This document shows positions 1 to 12,419 of a stretch of 64,000 nt of DNA, piece after piece. The position numbers and the translations under genes are program-made. A model generated the notes under the pieces. That model made no database searches and was not told the DNA's origin. It saw only the letters and a program-made list of their open reading frames with translations. The DNA comes from Siphonodentalium dalli (Eukaryota; Mollusca; Scaphopoda; Gadilida; Siphonodentaliidae), in assembly GCA_032622095.1 (NCBI GenBank), contig CP136069.1, forward strand, positions 124,361,950 to 124,425,949, read 5' to 3'. Each line of letters opens with the position of its first letter. Position 1 is the first letter of the stretch.

Positions 1-331
1 ACGCTGCGATTACAATCGTTAGTGGGGAAAATCGCAGGTGGAGCATCCATTGCGCATGCTCACGACATTAATATCGCAGCCATATCGTAGCGATCAAGCA
101 ATGTTTTATGTTTACCAGGAAAATCGTGGCATGACCTTGGCAACGCGCGCGATCGTAGCTGTCACGTGATCATGGTCGCACTGGTCTCACAATTTACATG
201 CTAGCATGTCCACGACCACGTGGATAAAATCGTAGATTCAGACATCGCAGAACCGTAGCGTCTGCGGGCAAGCCACTTATCTCCTCCTGCGAGTTTCCAC
301 ACTTACGATTTTAATCGCAGCGTCTGCGATG
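1..331. mobile_element. Foldback/MITE-like element cut by the window edge
   Basis: The first 18 bases, ACGCTGCGATTACAATCG, match the reverse complement of about 308-327 (ACGCTGCGATTAAAATCG) at 17 of 18 positions. The interior is rich in short ATCGCAG, ATCGTAG and CGTAGCG motifs in both directions. This is the pattern of a non-autonomous inverted-repeat element. Its outer left end may lie before position 1, so target-site duplications cannot be judged. Confidence 0.55.
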
Positions 332-1851
332 GCACTAAATGTTATATTATCTATATAATTGTGATATATATATGTACGAATGAGGAACAAAATATGTTTA
401 CACTATAAACAATAACATCCGATTAAACGTGTATGGCAGACGCCTATATATAGGTTTGTAAGAAAAACGAAAAATGAAAACAAGTTTAACTACTTTTGGT
501 GCACCACTCCCATTATCACCATTAACAACAACAATTTGTAAAGCAACTTTGGTGCGTCCTCTGTTTATCAACTTCATCATTTACGCTGACAAAACCACTT
601 TGATAACATTGAATCAGACAACAGATTCCGTGTGCAATGGAGATGATTACGTATTAGTTTAGTTGAAATCGGCGACAAAACGTTCTTATCGATATTTTTG
701 ATCCCGCGATAATTAACGTGCACATCGCTACTTATCTATATATCTTTAAACCACGCCATTATTTATATTATTGAGGTGATTATATTTAAGTTTGGCGGGA
801 AAAACATTTCATCGAATTTTGTCCCCCCCCCCCTGTCAGCCCTGACTACGACCTCGTCACTGGAATTTTTGTACGAAGACATGTAGATTTTTTGGAGATA
901 TGTTTGATGTCCGACGTGGAAGTCAAAAGAATTGCATTTTTGGACGCCCTAAACAAAACTATCTACACATAATTATCACGCGCCACACATTGGTGATCCA
1001 CGAAAAGCCAAACGATTCTGTGTTGTGGTCAGGGACGTTGTGGAAAGAGGGATTCCGTTCAAAATATGGTGCCGAACATTTGCAAAATAAGGTCACCAGA
1101 CGGTGCCTTTAGTGACACTATCTCGCACAACTGGCTAGCGTCATCAAATTCACCCCCTGGGGACCTCATTCTGCTTAGGCCTCATGTTCTCTGAAAAGTT
1201 TTTTAGTTTCTTTAGAAATTTTCTTTTTCTAGTTTTAGTTTAGTCTTCTATATCCCCAGAGACACATATAGTCGAGGCGCACAATGGGTGCATATCACCA
1301 CCTGGGAGTTAAATCTGAGTCCAGATTTCCTATAGCTGATGCGGCCATGCAAAATGATGTCACCAAAGGATGCACTTGGTGACGCTAGTCCGCTGTGTGT
1401 GCTACCGTCACTAAATTCACCCTCTGTGGACCTCATTCTGCAAATGTCCAGCACCAGATTTTCAGGGATGTGTCCAACTCAGACAATCGATATTTGAACC
1501 TTACTGGGCGAAACTCCTTGCCAAGTGAGGGAAATACCTTTTGCACCACTGTTGGGTTAGTCTTTCTTTAACACTACCGACCTATATATAACATCCGACA
1601 TTTCCCAACCGATGGCCACCTCAGTCCAACTGTTGACCGATAATATTCTACTTTCGGTCTAAAACAACAAATATCACTCTAACTATTGGTCGAAATTGAT
1701 GGCTGTGTGGCGACGACCAGTTAGGTCACGTCACCGCCAGGATTGTGTACGTACATAGCACTATGTGTATGGTTGTCCATGTAGTGTCAATAACGTATCT
1801 ACTGAACATTCATTCCAAGATATTAGTGAGTATAGTTTCATAAATACTTAC
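332..1851. repeat. Intron sequence with two diverged copies of the L-family repeat
   Basis: This lies downstream of the GTAAGT donor of the receptor exon, so it is intron on the minus strand; no S2 or M4 coding sequence was found in it. Two related blocks, about 1075-1175 and 1345-1480, share GGTGAC-type and AAATTCACCC…GGACCTCATTCTGC motifs with the foldback at 61667-61780. A run of about ten C lies at 824-833. The rest shows no recognisable gene. Confidence 0.45.
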
Positions 1852-2878
1852 CCGGGGATCGACAATGTTGGTGAATTTAATCCCAGCATGTTTCCCGGCA
1901 ATGAAAGCGGCCAGGTTAGCAGTATAACTTGCTATTATGAAAATGGCGGCGAAAGCCCAGAAGTTTTGCATCACTTTGCTGGGCCATGCCTTAGGCGACT
2001 TCGTTTTCACAGTATGACCGAATAACACCGAATACACCATAGTCAAACCGGAAGCCATGGTGTAGTTTGATTTCCTCTTCCGGCCCCACGGATTTAACCC
2101 GAAAGGACTATTCCACTCGAATAATGCCATAGCCACAGCTGTTAGTGTGCCACTGACGAAGATTGCGAACCACACTTTCGGATCGAAAGGCTCCAAGAAG
2201 GCATCCATAGGTGTCTCTCTCATTTGCTCAGAATATAACACAGAAAATCCAGAATAGAAATAAGGACTTGTAAAGTCTATAACACGCGCGCGTGGTGTAG
2301 TAATACTCATGGCGGCCACTGCCATGTGTGCAACTCCAGATTTTAAATCACGAATCATACCATTCCACGAACCATTAACTAGCGAACCATACGTCTTATC
2401 ATAAGCAATATATAGTGTGAAATCGAAATCCAAATCACTTGATAATCGATTTAGAAGATCTATTGATAAACCACGACAGCAACTTATGGTGTATCGAGTC
2501 GAGTTCCGTATTCCCGATTCGAAATCACGAATAGTTAACTTAATTTCCCAATCAGGCATTTCAGATATGTCTAAACACGTTGTTTCTGAAACACATTCAC
2601 TATAATCAGCGTTGGGCTGTTCAACTACAACAAATGGTTTAACGGGGTTAGTCACTATGGAATAACGCTTCCGACTAAGCCGTCCGCCATTTGGGTGTGC
2701 GTCACCGGGCCATATTATTCCCAGCGGTTTTATATTGTTTGACTGCATATACCCTAGATCTCGCCACACTTTTCGCTTCCCATCGTCGATGAGGTTCTGT
2801 ATCCGGAAGCTAATAGAACGCAGACTCCCGTCGGTATCAAATTCGATTGGCTGATCATATGAGATGTTTATCACTTTT
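1852..2878 (-). CDS. GluN3-like NMDA receptor, exon with S1, M1, pore loop and M3 (partial gene)
   Basis: Internal exon of an ionotropic glutamate receptor, a ligand-gated cation channel subunit of the cell membrane. It supplies one base completing a Lys codon plus 342 codons and ends in phase 0. Residues 1-60 close the amino-terminal domain and include IEFDTDGS and IIWPGD, typical of NMDA subunits just before S1. S1 covers about 80-225, with a CC pair at 133-134, GLSIDLL at 136-142 and PRARVIDFTSPY at 195-206; Arg196 aligns with the Arg that holds the ligand carboxylate. M1 is about 233-253, the pore loop 271-292, M3 302-328 with SYTANLAAF at 317-325. The pore-tip sequence VLFGHT has Gly where GluN1/GluN2 have Asn, as in vertebrate GluN3. 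Splice sites: a pyrimidine-rich tract and CAG before 2878; GTAAGT directly after 1852. S2 and M4 are missing and should lie left of the window. Class assignment is strong; the GluN3 subtype is an inference. Confidence 0.93.
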
Positions 2879-3284
2879 CTGAAATGAAATAAAAAGATGA
2901 TCATATTTAAAATAAGAAACAGCACGTTATTTTCCTCGGCATAGTATGACATTAGTACTCTCGCAGCCCAATGTTTATGTTCTAAAATGACTCTAAGATG
3001 CCCGATATATATCACTGTTACGAAATAACGGACATGTATGAAGAATCACGCCACAAAGAGACACATTTCTGGAACAATATAGAAAATATACTTGAAAGGG
3101 TGTGTGGGTTTTGTGTTCAATTTTACAAAGTCAGCCCAAAGTTTCACACAAGAGGGATAATCCCATAGATGGCCTTTTTCTCATCCAGTATATGCAACAA
3201 CGTATTTGAATGCCTAAATCGACTTCCTACAATTGTCATGTTGACGCCTGGATGAACAATAAGGGCTGATTCGTCATCTCCAGT

Positions 3285-3505
3285 TTAACCATGTCTATAA
3301 TGAGTGGATTCTCCCACTCAGTTATAAAAGTAACATAGGAACAGTGTATTATTCATTTGGACTAATACAAGAGCTTAATGTTCCATAGTCGTTGGTGGGA
3401 AATGTTCAGATAATGAGTTCAACAATGGTGGCTTGTTGAATATATTATCTGAACATTTCCTACGGGAACTACTCGTCGATGTGTAGTTAGCAGAGAAAGC
3501 GTTAA
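3285..3505 (-). mobile_element. Family A TTAA-type MITE, copy A1
   Basis: The block starts TTAACC at 3285 and ends GAAAGCGTTAA at 3505. It contains the family hallmark, a central palindrome: GGGAAATGTTCAGATAATGA… at about 3398 and its partner ATATTATCTGAACATTTCC ending near 3461. Length is about 221 bp. The TTAA at both edges and the C/G-rich bases just inside fit piggyBac-like non-autonomous elements. No coding capacity is present. It is the element nearest the acceptor of the receptor exon. Confidence 0.7.
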
Positions 3506-4337
3506 CATTCCGAGCATAAACCGGGTTTAAACTTACATTAAGGGAGATGTCAAGTGACCAATTTTGAATGGGGATTTCCATGCAAATCTGCTGAGCAAAA
3601 GTTACAGTGTTGCACATACTTCTGAGTGTGACTTGATGTGGAAATTGTTGGTCGCGTATTGTTCCATTATAATATTGGTGTATTTATTTTTGAATTTTAT
3701 GTTGATTTATGTTGACATATGATGTAATTCCAGAAAACAAATTCTCAAAAATATATTTATTGCAAAATGTTATAATTTACCTAGCGTACCTGCCAGTTAA
3801 ATATAATGACGGTTTAATGATAATGCCTGCTTTGGTTTCCGGACAACTGTTTCATAAATAACTTTTGCGCCGGAGATTTTCATGGAAATCCTAATTCAAA
3901 TTTGTTCACGTCACGTCACCCCCACCCCCTTAACAGTGTAGCTTAGCAGAAGTCAAAAGGGGCACATGTAGTCTTTCGGAGACTAGTTGACTGACAACTC
4001 TATTCGGCGAGACGATAGTATGTATTGTTACGCAATAGTAGAGTTTGACTTCGTAAATCATTGGGATTTAGAATTAACTGGTTAACCCCAAATTCGCGTT
4101 CGTAACGCCACAACGAACTGTTGCCGGCCCCGAATGAACAGTTGCCCGGTTTGCAATCACGGTCAGCTTTCGTGACGTCACGAGCGAACTGTTGACTGGC
4201 TCCGAGCGAACGAACTGTTACATGGTTTGCAATTTCCGTGACGTTTCGGCTATTTCGGGTTTCGTTTTTTAATTATTTAAAGAGTGTGATTAATTAGCAA
4301 TGACCTGATTATATACAAGTAAATGTATTGTGCAACA

Positions 4338-4496
4338 AAGCAATTATTTCATGTGTCTTTTGGGAACAGGCAAAATTGTTGTCCCTCGGTATCAGGAATG
4401 ACTATCGAACTGTTGCCCTCGGCCTTCGATTGTCATTCCTGATACCGAGGGACAACAATTTTGACTGTTCCCAAAAGACACATGAAATAATTGCTT
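4338..4496. repeat. Long near-perfect palindrome
   Basis: Arms of about 65-70 bp start AAGCAATTATTTCATGTGTC and end with the complementary GACACATGAAATAATTGCTT, separated by a short loop around 4405-4430. Only a few mismatches and a 1-2 bp indel are seen. The region just before it (about 4100-4230) has repeated CGAACTGTTG motifs, one also in the loop, so the palindrome may be the core of a larger element. Unusual arm identity suggests a recent insertion or ongoing correction between arms. Confidence 0.7.
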
Positions 4497-5017
4497 ACTG
4501 AAACTACCCTGTGACACAATCGGAACGCGCCCTCATACCGTGATTGACACAGCTCATGCGTGCTTGTCGTTGACTAGTTTAACTCAGTTATAGCAAGACA
4601 AAATCCAAGCCGATATTCGCACGACAGACACGCCCTCGGTCGGCACTATTTACAGCCCCGCCCATTTAACTAATTGCACAACAATGGACCTTTCCTCGGC
4701 TGTCAATTAAATATTTATTAACAGTTATGTTATATTAATCAGCGACTGGGCCAGTCGCTTGCTGCATTGATAATTATTTGTTCATCCTAATTTTTATATG
4801 AGCGCATACTTTGAGTGTCAAATAACCTACTTTAAAAACATTTTTGTTGTCAAATCAATAATTTAACGAAATGTCGATTTGAGTATAGTTTTGGAAATTC
4901 ATCAATGATTAGAACAGATTTTAATTTTGCGTGTCATTCGTCATATGTTTCACAATTGGAGACATTATTAACGAAGGTATGATTTCGGATGTATTATTGC
5001 ATATCAGGAAAATTAAT

Positions 5018-5373
5018 TTAAAATGATGTGAAACACTCCGGTATGGTGATCAAATACAAATGGAGAAAATCTTGTTCAAGGTAGTATTTTTTACAAATAG
5101 TATATTCAAATTGACAACACACACCGTCATTCTTATATATTAATTAAATACAGTGACTCTCGATGGCGAAATCATTTTTGCTAGTTTATCGCCGATAGAT
5201 GCGCCCCGAATCGAGTAGTAAATATTTACAATTGAGCGTAGTTCTGACGATGTTTTCTATGGAGTGGTATACGGTCGATGTTAGTAGAATGTTACGTCCC
5301 TCCAGTTATCATAGCGTCTGAATACTAACTTATCAGTTTCACGCACCCGAACAAGTACATAATATGTCTTTAA
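5018..5373 (+). mobile_element. Family C TTAA-type element, copy C1
   Basis: Begins TTAAAATGATGTGAAACACT and ends ACATAATATGTCTTTAA. The same 290-375 bp unit recurs at 62982-63357 (same strand) and, reversed, at 25664-25957 and 38072-38433. Shared internal marks include GGCGAAATC, TTATCGCCGATAGA, the GGGACG/CGAATCGAGT stretch, TTCACGCACCCGAACAAGTA and ACATAATATGTC. The ends are TTAA followed by a very short inverted repeat (AG/CT), so the class is less certain than for families A, B and D. No coding frame. Confidence 0.65.
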
Positions 5374-6395
5374 CTCTTGTGGTTTCCCCTAGACTCATAG
5401 CAACCGTACGCTCCTCCGACTAGTGAACATGATTGTGTGGAAGTCTCCATTGACAGCCATGGTTCAGAAAGGATTGAACTAACTAAACGGGGTGTTTTTG
5501 GACTGTCGATTTACATAGCTTAGGATTCCGTTTACGGTTATAAAACGCAACTGACAAAACAAACGTAACCTCATACAATTTACAAGTGTCACCGCTTCTC
5601 ACTGAAAGACATTCAGATAAAACATACGCGTTGTCTTAATCACCGATATAAAATGTTTAAGTATTGACACTTTTGTGTGCTGCGAACCGGTCGTAATCAA
5701 AATGACTATTCTTGACGCACCAGCGTCATGACAAATTAACATGACCAATTAACCATGAGTGATAAACTGAAGATGGCCTAAGAGAATGTTAAACCGCTCT
5801 CACCATCTCCAGTCGGACTGCTATTTCTGGACGATGGCCTACGTCATAAAAATATAAATTTTGTAATTTTTTAATATGTGCTGAGTATTCGTTGAAACAA
5901 ATTTGAAACGGCTGGGATGGCAAGAACTGTTGGCACAACAACATTATCAACACATAGAGCCCAGTGGTTAGTGTTTCCGACTTGTGTAATGGTGACAACG
6001 CACACCGGCACTGAAACGGAAATACAAGAACGGCTTTGTGCTATCTTTTGTTAAACGATATGACGGCGAACCTGCGTACAACTTTCATTCACATAATGCG
6101 CATAAGTTTGACCATTAATAATTGGACAATCCGTACCTAAATTTTCATTAATTAATGGTCAATCTTGCAACACGGCGGCACGTGAGCTTGGGATTGACCA
6201 CTAAATCACGACATATATAGATAATCCTGCATGTCAGCTTCATATTTACTCTGAAGGGTACTAACTCTATGAAGAATGTACCTTTACTAAATAACGGCGA
6301 TTGAAACACCACAATAGATCAACTCTGGTGAAATACAAGTCAAATTCTTCTATTGGATGGGTGGGTTTGGGGAATGCTTGTGGTAACGCTCTTTA
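5374..6395. other. Intron sequence, no gene seen
   Basis: No coding region or clear element boundary was recognised. Short AATGGTCAATC/TTGACCATTAATAA motifs at about 6105-6200 recur in opposite and same orientation at 6520-6640, suggesting a diverged inverted-repeat element split over both places. Confidence 0.3.
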
Positions 6396-6500
6396 AAAAC
6401 ACTTCTTAAAATATTTCCGTTATTTCGTCAAAACTACTTCTTCAAATATCTCCGTTATTTCGTCAAAAACACTTCTTCAAATATCTCCGTTATTTAGTTA
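6396..6500. repeat. Three tandem copies of a ~38-bp unit
   Basis: The unit contains ACTTCTTCAAATATCTCCGT followed by TATTTCGTCAAAA and is repeated three times with few changes (starting near 6400, 6437 and 6475). It is a short local tandem array in the intron. Confidence 0.7.
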
Positions 6501-9500
6501 ATACAAATTAAATTAAATGATTAGCGTTAATGGTTCTTTCTAAATGGACAATCGACCACGCGTGCCCCGCGTGGTTGCGATTGACCATATATTAATGGCC
6601 TTTTTGGGTTCCGATTGTTCATTTATAAATGGCCAATCCTTAAAGAATTGCCTGCTTTCATTGAGCCTCCGATACACCGTGGTGGAGATATCTTTGTATA
6701 TGACACGACGAACGAACAGAGGGACGGTCAATTTAGTATAACCCCATTTTCCTTTCTCCGTTCGATCTATTCGTTGGAAGAAATTATCGCTCGGTGCCAG
6801 TTGAAAATGCAAATTGGATTCACGAGTAGAAGTTTGGACAGCAGCGCCATGACAAATGAGTATTGCTTCCTTGACTCCCAAGGGAGAATAGATTGATGCC
6901 AAATAACCCATTACGTGTCAAGTGTTCTGTGAAACACTTCAGGTTCTTGAGAAAGGTCGTGTTAAACAGCATTCAGTAAATATCAATTCCACCAAACCAT
7001 TGAGTCCATGACGGGAATTGCTTGTGAAGTGGTGTGCTGAAATAAACTGCCCTCTATTTGTCCCAAGAGTGTTTTACATAATTCTTACTGGGAGCAAACC
7101 TTCTTGCAAATACAATTTGAATCGGTGATATGGAGATCAATTAGATTGTGAACTACGGTATGACTGGAACGGTACGAGAGAGATGAGAGATCCCGGGATT
7201 GTAACCTGATTATATCAGCCAACTGGCTATGCTTTCGTTATAACATTAAGTAGGTCACGAGTGTCATCGCACAGGGGGACACATATCAGACCAAGCTCAA
7301 TTCATATCGAGTTTGCAATTTCAATCCGATACGTGTACGGGTATTGTGCGTATAGCTATCCGTACCCGCTCATGTTTGGTCATCGCTGTTTTACTGGTAT
7401 AAAGAATTTTGTCTATCGACTAGTAATGTATGGCGAGCCAACTGGACCAACATCTAGAGATATAGTAATTCACCTTCACTTTATTGGGAAAGGGTGAGCT
7501 TCTGGGTCAGTAACATTCATCAGGGACGGGACAATTGGAAGAAGTTTGTTGACTTTCCCCCCTCATTTTTGGTGCTCATACCACTGGGAACTTCTTATCA
7601 CATTTAGTCCAAATGACGGTTTAACGAATTTTTTAGCACCTGTGTTTTAATGAAAAATGAAAATTGAAAGTTTTCAAATACTGACGGATCGGTATTTCGT
7701 CTACATGTATTAAGAGTTTCCAGGTCAGTGCGTGACGAGAGTATGCTAGGTCAGCCTGTGTGGTCAAATTACACACTGCTAAATGGAAATTATAATGCAT
7801 CGATGTAGTGGACAAATATAGTAACCATTCAGAAGCTGATAGCTACTGCATATACTACCGGTAGCTATAGCTCAATAGTATAAGGCAAAATATGCATTCA
7901 ATTTTACAAAATGTTTTTACACATATCCAGTGAGATATCATTTTCCCATGTAAGCTACTATATTACATGAACCAAACATGTGTTTGAATATTTAGGTGTA
8001 ATACCCTTTTAGCTGATAGCATTAATATCTCAGGACAACAAACTCAATCTTTATGTTCGAGTCACTGCTGATATTTTGTAGACATGTCGTGACATATCAG
8101 TTGTTAAGCTCCAATTCAACTAGAGCTGACAAATTTTGAAATTAGATAAACACAGACATGAGATTTACCAGGCTGCAATTGGAACTATTATTTGATCAAT
8201 TGCTGATAATAGCAAGCTTAGGTCCACACATGGTACAAACAATTCGTAAATTTCTAACTATTTTCTGATTAGTCTGCCAACTAGCTCAGCATTATTCCAT
8301 ACCACTTTTGTTAGTCTATTTGGGGCAACTACTATTACACTAAATGATAATCAGTTACTATACCAGGCTTGGATACTTTAGGTGTTGTGGGAGTAACAGA
8401 TTTAGTCATCTGAGTGTATAGATATGCGACAGCTGGTCGCTCTTTTTCCATGCACACAATGATCTAAGCTTAAGGGTCTTAGTTTTATCAATAAAGGTAT
8501 ATTTATTTCAGTTTTACATTTCTCAAAGCTCTATGTTTATGTATCATAATCATCAAGGAATAACCTAATTTATTTCGGTCATATATACGTTTTCTAAACA
8601 GTTTTATTTCCAATATTGTAGAAGTTTTCACACTGGCCAAATGTCTATTTTTACTTATCTTGTTGAAAATAGATGATTCCAGATTTTGTTTTTCTAAAAA
8701 TGTCCATACCGGGTTCTTTCCGAATAGTGTCGGGAAGGAAGTTTTGTCACCGTCCCATATGCAACATGACATAGCGACTAATGTCCGTATGAGCGCAAAG
8801 TAACATCAATATGTTGTTATTATATTTATAATACGTTTTAAACTGTTACAAATGTAAAATACAGGGACAAAAGGTCTTTAGTAAAAACAATTGCATGACG
8901 TTGTAAAAAATGTGCGTTTTTTTGCCTCTTTGACCACCAACCCACCCCGGCATACCTTCCTGCAAATATTTTATTACCCCCCCCCCCCCGATATAGGCAC
9001 TATTTAATCTACTTCTTTATCGACACGATTTGCCAGATGAACGTTCTTTACAATGTGTTTCCAATTCAACGGAATAGCGAGTATATAAATACTCTAATGA
9101 TCTAGGGGCGCCTGCGGTGCATAATATACTATGGGTGGCGGGATGGGGTGGTGGGTGGGTACTACATAAATACTCTAATGATCTATGTGAATATTTAGGT
9201 CCTATGTCAACTTATTTCGCTGGTTCGTAAATTAAACTATCGAAACAAACGCAACGTAAATTTTGTTTTCAATTTCTAACTCATGTTGTATCAGGCAACA
9301 GTTGGAGTGTGATACACCCACACCCTCCGTGTCGCCACGCCCCTGAGATGGGAGATATCCAGTGCAGTTGCGATCTTTGTCAGCGTTGTTGCGTTAATTG
9401 CAGTATATTATGCGAACGCCTATGATAATCCTGCCGATAACTGACACACTTAGTACAATGTACGCAAAAACACGATGAGAACTTAGAATTTCTTACCAAC

Positions 9501-9656
9501 CATTTCTATTCCAAATTACTGCTCTTACTCGATAACAACCAATAATCGATTTGCACTTTGGCAAGAAACCACTGTGGACGATTACTGAACGAAACACTCT
9601 AAGGCAATTTTGGCATAAACTCTCGTGCCCCTGAGATAGACAAGAATCGATTTGTT
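6501..9656. other. Intron sequence, no gene seen
   Basis: Open frames here are short and show no family motif. A run of ten C lies near 8980. The phrase AAATACTCTAATGATCTA occurs twice (about 9087 and 9168), bracketing a G-rich stretch. I see no exon or RNA gene. Confidence 0.3.
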
Positions 9657-9975
9657 ATAGGTTGTGTGACGCCGGGGGAGCATGATTTGCTTGGAGGAGT
9701 ACAGATGATCGTAATCAACATCATGATCGCCTGAGCTTCATACTTGACGACAATTTGTTGTCCCACTTGGCACATTTCTTTCCACGTATCGTATATATCG
9801 TGGGTTGTCCCATTAACACACTGATAGCCAGTGGCTATGGCTGTCTTTATTAATCCATCAGGACCATATAGCTATATAACAGTCGCGTAAATACATATAC
9901 GTTCGGTGGGGAATAGCGAATGCTGAAGATATATCCACGATATCACATTTGAAGGTCATGCTATGATGAAAGTGT
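9657..9975 (+). repeat. Dispersed repeat K, copy 1
   Basis: Starts near GTGTGACGCCGGGGGAGCAT and runs through ATCATGATCGCCTGAGCTTC, CCCACTTGGCACATTTC and CACGTATCGTA. A clearly related copy lies at about 11580-11860 with the same order of motifs. Two further pieces of the first part lie at about 10810-10900 and 10985-11030. The repeat has no reading frame that is kept between copies. Confidence 0.6.
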
Positions 9976-10529
9976 CAGAGTGCTAATTTTTGGACAATTA
10001 TTACCGTGTTTATCTACATTGATTTTGCCGATATTCGTTTCTATAGTATTCGCGTTAGGTTCGTTTCTTTGTTAGATTAGGCTTTCTCTAAATTACAACA
10101 TTTATTTGTATTAATCAGCTGGCTATTCTTATGCAACTTGTTAATTCTTGCCCAAGCATGTGCTCATTAATTACCATTCATCGCACGTATTCTAAGCTTT
10201 ACTTTTAATAATAACTTATTTGTCGAACTGTTAATGCCATTGTGGTGATCGGATAATTTATAATGCAAATCTGTTAATCTAATCATGCGTCGTTAATTCA
10301 CACCTGTTCATGCTTTGTATATAAGAATTTGTAAAACTGTGATATGGCACTCTATGTTTTGGAATTCCAATATTCAGTCACGTTTCACCTATTACAACTG
10401 GAGGTCCAATTGTTTTGGTAAACTGGATTCCAACTATACCGGAATGTCCGTATATTTCTATTGTGTAAATAAATGCTAATTCCCCAGAAAGACTCAACCT
10501 TGATTCAACCCGAAATCAGCTCTATCAAA

Positions 10530-11030
10530 AAAGGAAGTGATATTTTCTTGATTCGGGAAATTTCATAATTTGTTTTCATAGATGCCCGATGACAAAGACA
10601 TGGGCTGAGATGAGTTCAAGGTCACAGTGCCATAACCAAGTCCCAGCTGACCACCATAATATATTTGACACTGGCCGGTTTTCTGTCGATTGCTTCATGC
10701 TCCAGGTGACCAGGCTGTTTTTCCAATGGGCTAAAATATTTATGGCTGTTGTTTTGGGTTTTTTTATTCGTTGTAATATATGAAGGTATGCTGACGTTAT
10801 ATCCGTAAATTGAAAATTTAATAGGATGTGTGACGCCTAGAAAGCATAATTTGCTTGGATAAGTACAGATTGTCGTAATCAGCATCATGAGCGCATATTA
10901 TTTATATTTATGGCTGCTGTTTTGTTTTTAGTTTCATGCTCCATTGTAATATATAAAGGTATGACGTTATATCATTAGATTGAATATTGAATAGGATGTG
11001 TGACGCCGGGGAAGCATGATTAGCTTGGTT
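10530..11030 (+). repeat. Dispersed repeat K, internal pieces with a distant copy at 21.1-21.4 kb
   Basis: The block with GGGCTGAGATGAGTT, CATAACCAAGT, ACCACCAT and GATTGCT (10580-10790) is seen again, more diverged, at 21190-21400. The block GGATGTGTGACGCC…AAGCAT..TTGCTTGG occurs twice in a row (10810-10900 and 10985-11030). This points to a larger transposable unit that has broken up, with parts at 9.7, 10.5, 11.6 and 21.2 kb. Confidence 0.5.
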
Positions 11031-11039
11031 GTGAACATT

Positions 11040-11195
11040 TAAGAAATGAATGTAGTGGGTGTGTGTTATTGTGGGTACGGCGCCGTGTCGTTGGGGTACA
11101 TTGTGTAAACCGCGAAGAGCGGTTTACTCTAAATGTACCCAGAACGACCACAGCGCCGTATCCACAATAACACACACCACTGCATTCATTTCTTA
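11040..11195. repeat. Long palindrome of ~155 bp
   Basis: The left arm begins TAAGAAATGAATGTAGTGGG and the right arm ends with its diverged complement (CACTGCATTCATTTCTTA). Between them, GTGTGTTATTGTGG and CCACAATAACACAC pair, as do GGCGCCGTG and CAGCGCCGTA. The centre AACCGC…GCGGTT is itself symmetrical. It behaves as a foldback element with no coding capacity. Confidence 0.7.
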
Positions 11196-11579
11196 TATTT
11201 ATATAGCTTTTTGATTATTTATTCCCATAAAAAACTGAATGTATTCTTGTTTATTTTCACAAAATGGCCGATAACTTGACACGTAGCACATTAAGTACAA
11301 GCCCGATTTATGATTTCCAAACTCTTAGCTATGATAACGAGATCGATATAAATAACTGGTTTCAGAAGCAATTCGGCTGAACTTTGAAAAGCATGCCCAA
11401 TTATTCTGCTGACCACTTTTAGTGATTTGGTCAGATTAGGACAACAATTTGTAACTTCCTGTTCGTGTTACACTCGAGAGATCTCTGCATGTTTGGGATG
11501 TAAACAGGGTGATCCAATTGGAAGTTGACCAATCACAAAACAGGATTTAGTGTAACACAGACAGGCTATGTAAATATAT

Positions 11580-11860
11580 TATTGTAATCAACATCATGAT
11601 CGCCTGAGCTTCATACTTTACAATTTGTTCTCCCACTTGGCACATTTCCTTCCACGTATCGTAAATATACGTGAGTCGTCTCATTATCCCACTGATAACA
11701 ATTGGACATGGCTATCTTTGTTGGTCGATCAGGACAATAGAGCTAACAGTCCCGTTCATACACATACGTTTGAGAGTCCAGTTTATATATCCATGATATC
11801 ACATTTTGAAGGTTATGAGATGACACATATTATCTTGATTCTGGAAATTTCATATGTTTT
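11580..11860 (+). repeat. Dispersed repeat K, copy 2
   Basis: Closely follows the copy at 9657-9975: shared CATCATGATCGCCTGAGCTT, TCCCACTTGGCACATTTC and CCACGTATCGTA, with small deletions. Its open frame (11625-11867) is not conserved in the other copy, so it is not a gene. Confidence 0.6.
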
Positions 11861-12017
11861 TGTTTAAAGACGACCAAGTATAACTATTATTCTGTGTTTG
11901 ATCGCGTTCGTGTCATGTGTGATACCCAATTAGTTTCTGTTTTATTTTGCCTGGCCATGGAAAACGAATTTTTTTTTATTTTGGCTTCAAACCGGACCGT
12001 GTATCTTTAATGCATTT

Positions 12018-12267
12018 TTAACCCTGTAATGGGGTTCATGACGGGAGTTTCGCTGGTGCAACATTAAAGACCCCTGTGCCAGTGCATTATTTTATATATG
12101 CCAGTCTCCAATAGGGAGCCTGGTATATATAAGAGAATGCACTGCCTTACAAGGTCATGGTAAATAGTGTTAGGCCAATGTATTCTCTTATATATTCGAG
12201 TCTATCCGTGCATTGGCACAGATTTTTCGCGCAAAATTTCAGAAAGCTACATTCATGGAACGGTTAA
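12018..12267. mobile_element. Family B TTAA-type MITE, copy B1
   Basis: About 250 bp, from TTAACCCTGTAATGG at 12018 to ATTCATGGAACGGTTAA at 12267. Inside are the family marks TGTGCCAGTGCATTATTTTA, two facing CATATATGAGAGAATGCA-like hairpin arms, TAGTGTTAGGCCAATG and GCATTGGCACAG. Termini beginning TTAACCCTTT are typical of piggyBac-like elements, in which TTAA is the target site. Other copies: 32572-32832, 38430-38601 and 55382-55782. Confidence 0.75.
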
Positions 12268-12419
12268 CTCACTGCATTCATTTCGTGCGTATTTAGGATG
12301 CTAGCAACACCTCACGATTGCGAGGAGGTTTGCCTAAGTGGCCATCACATGTCTCCCGACCCCGTTATAATGTTCATTTTGTAGAATAAATATTCTTAAA
12401 TCAACGTTTTACGTTCAAC

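Noticed and set aside
2879..3015. Coding continuation of the 401-codon frame past 2878
   Set aside because: The sequence before 2878 is a classic pyrimidine tract plus CAG and the translated text there is not receptor-like.
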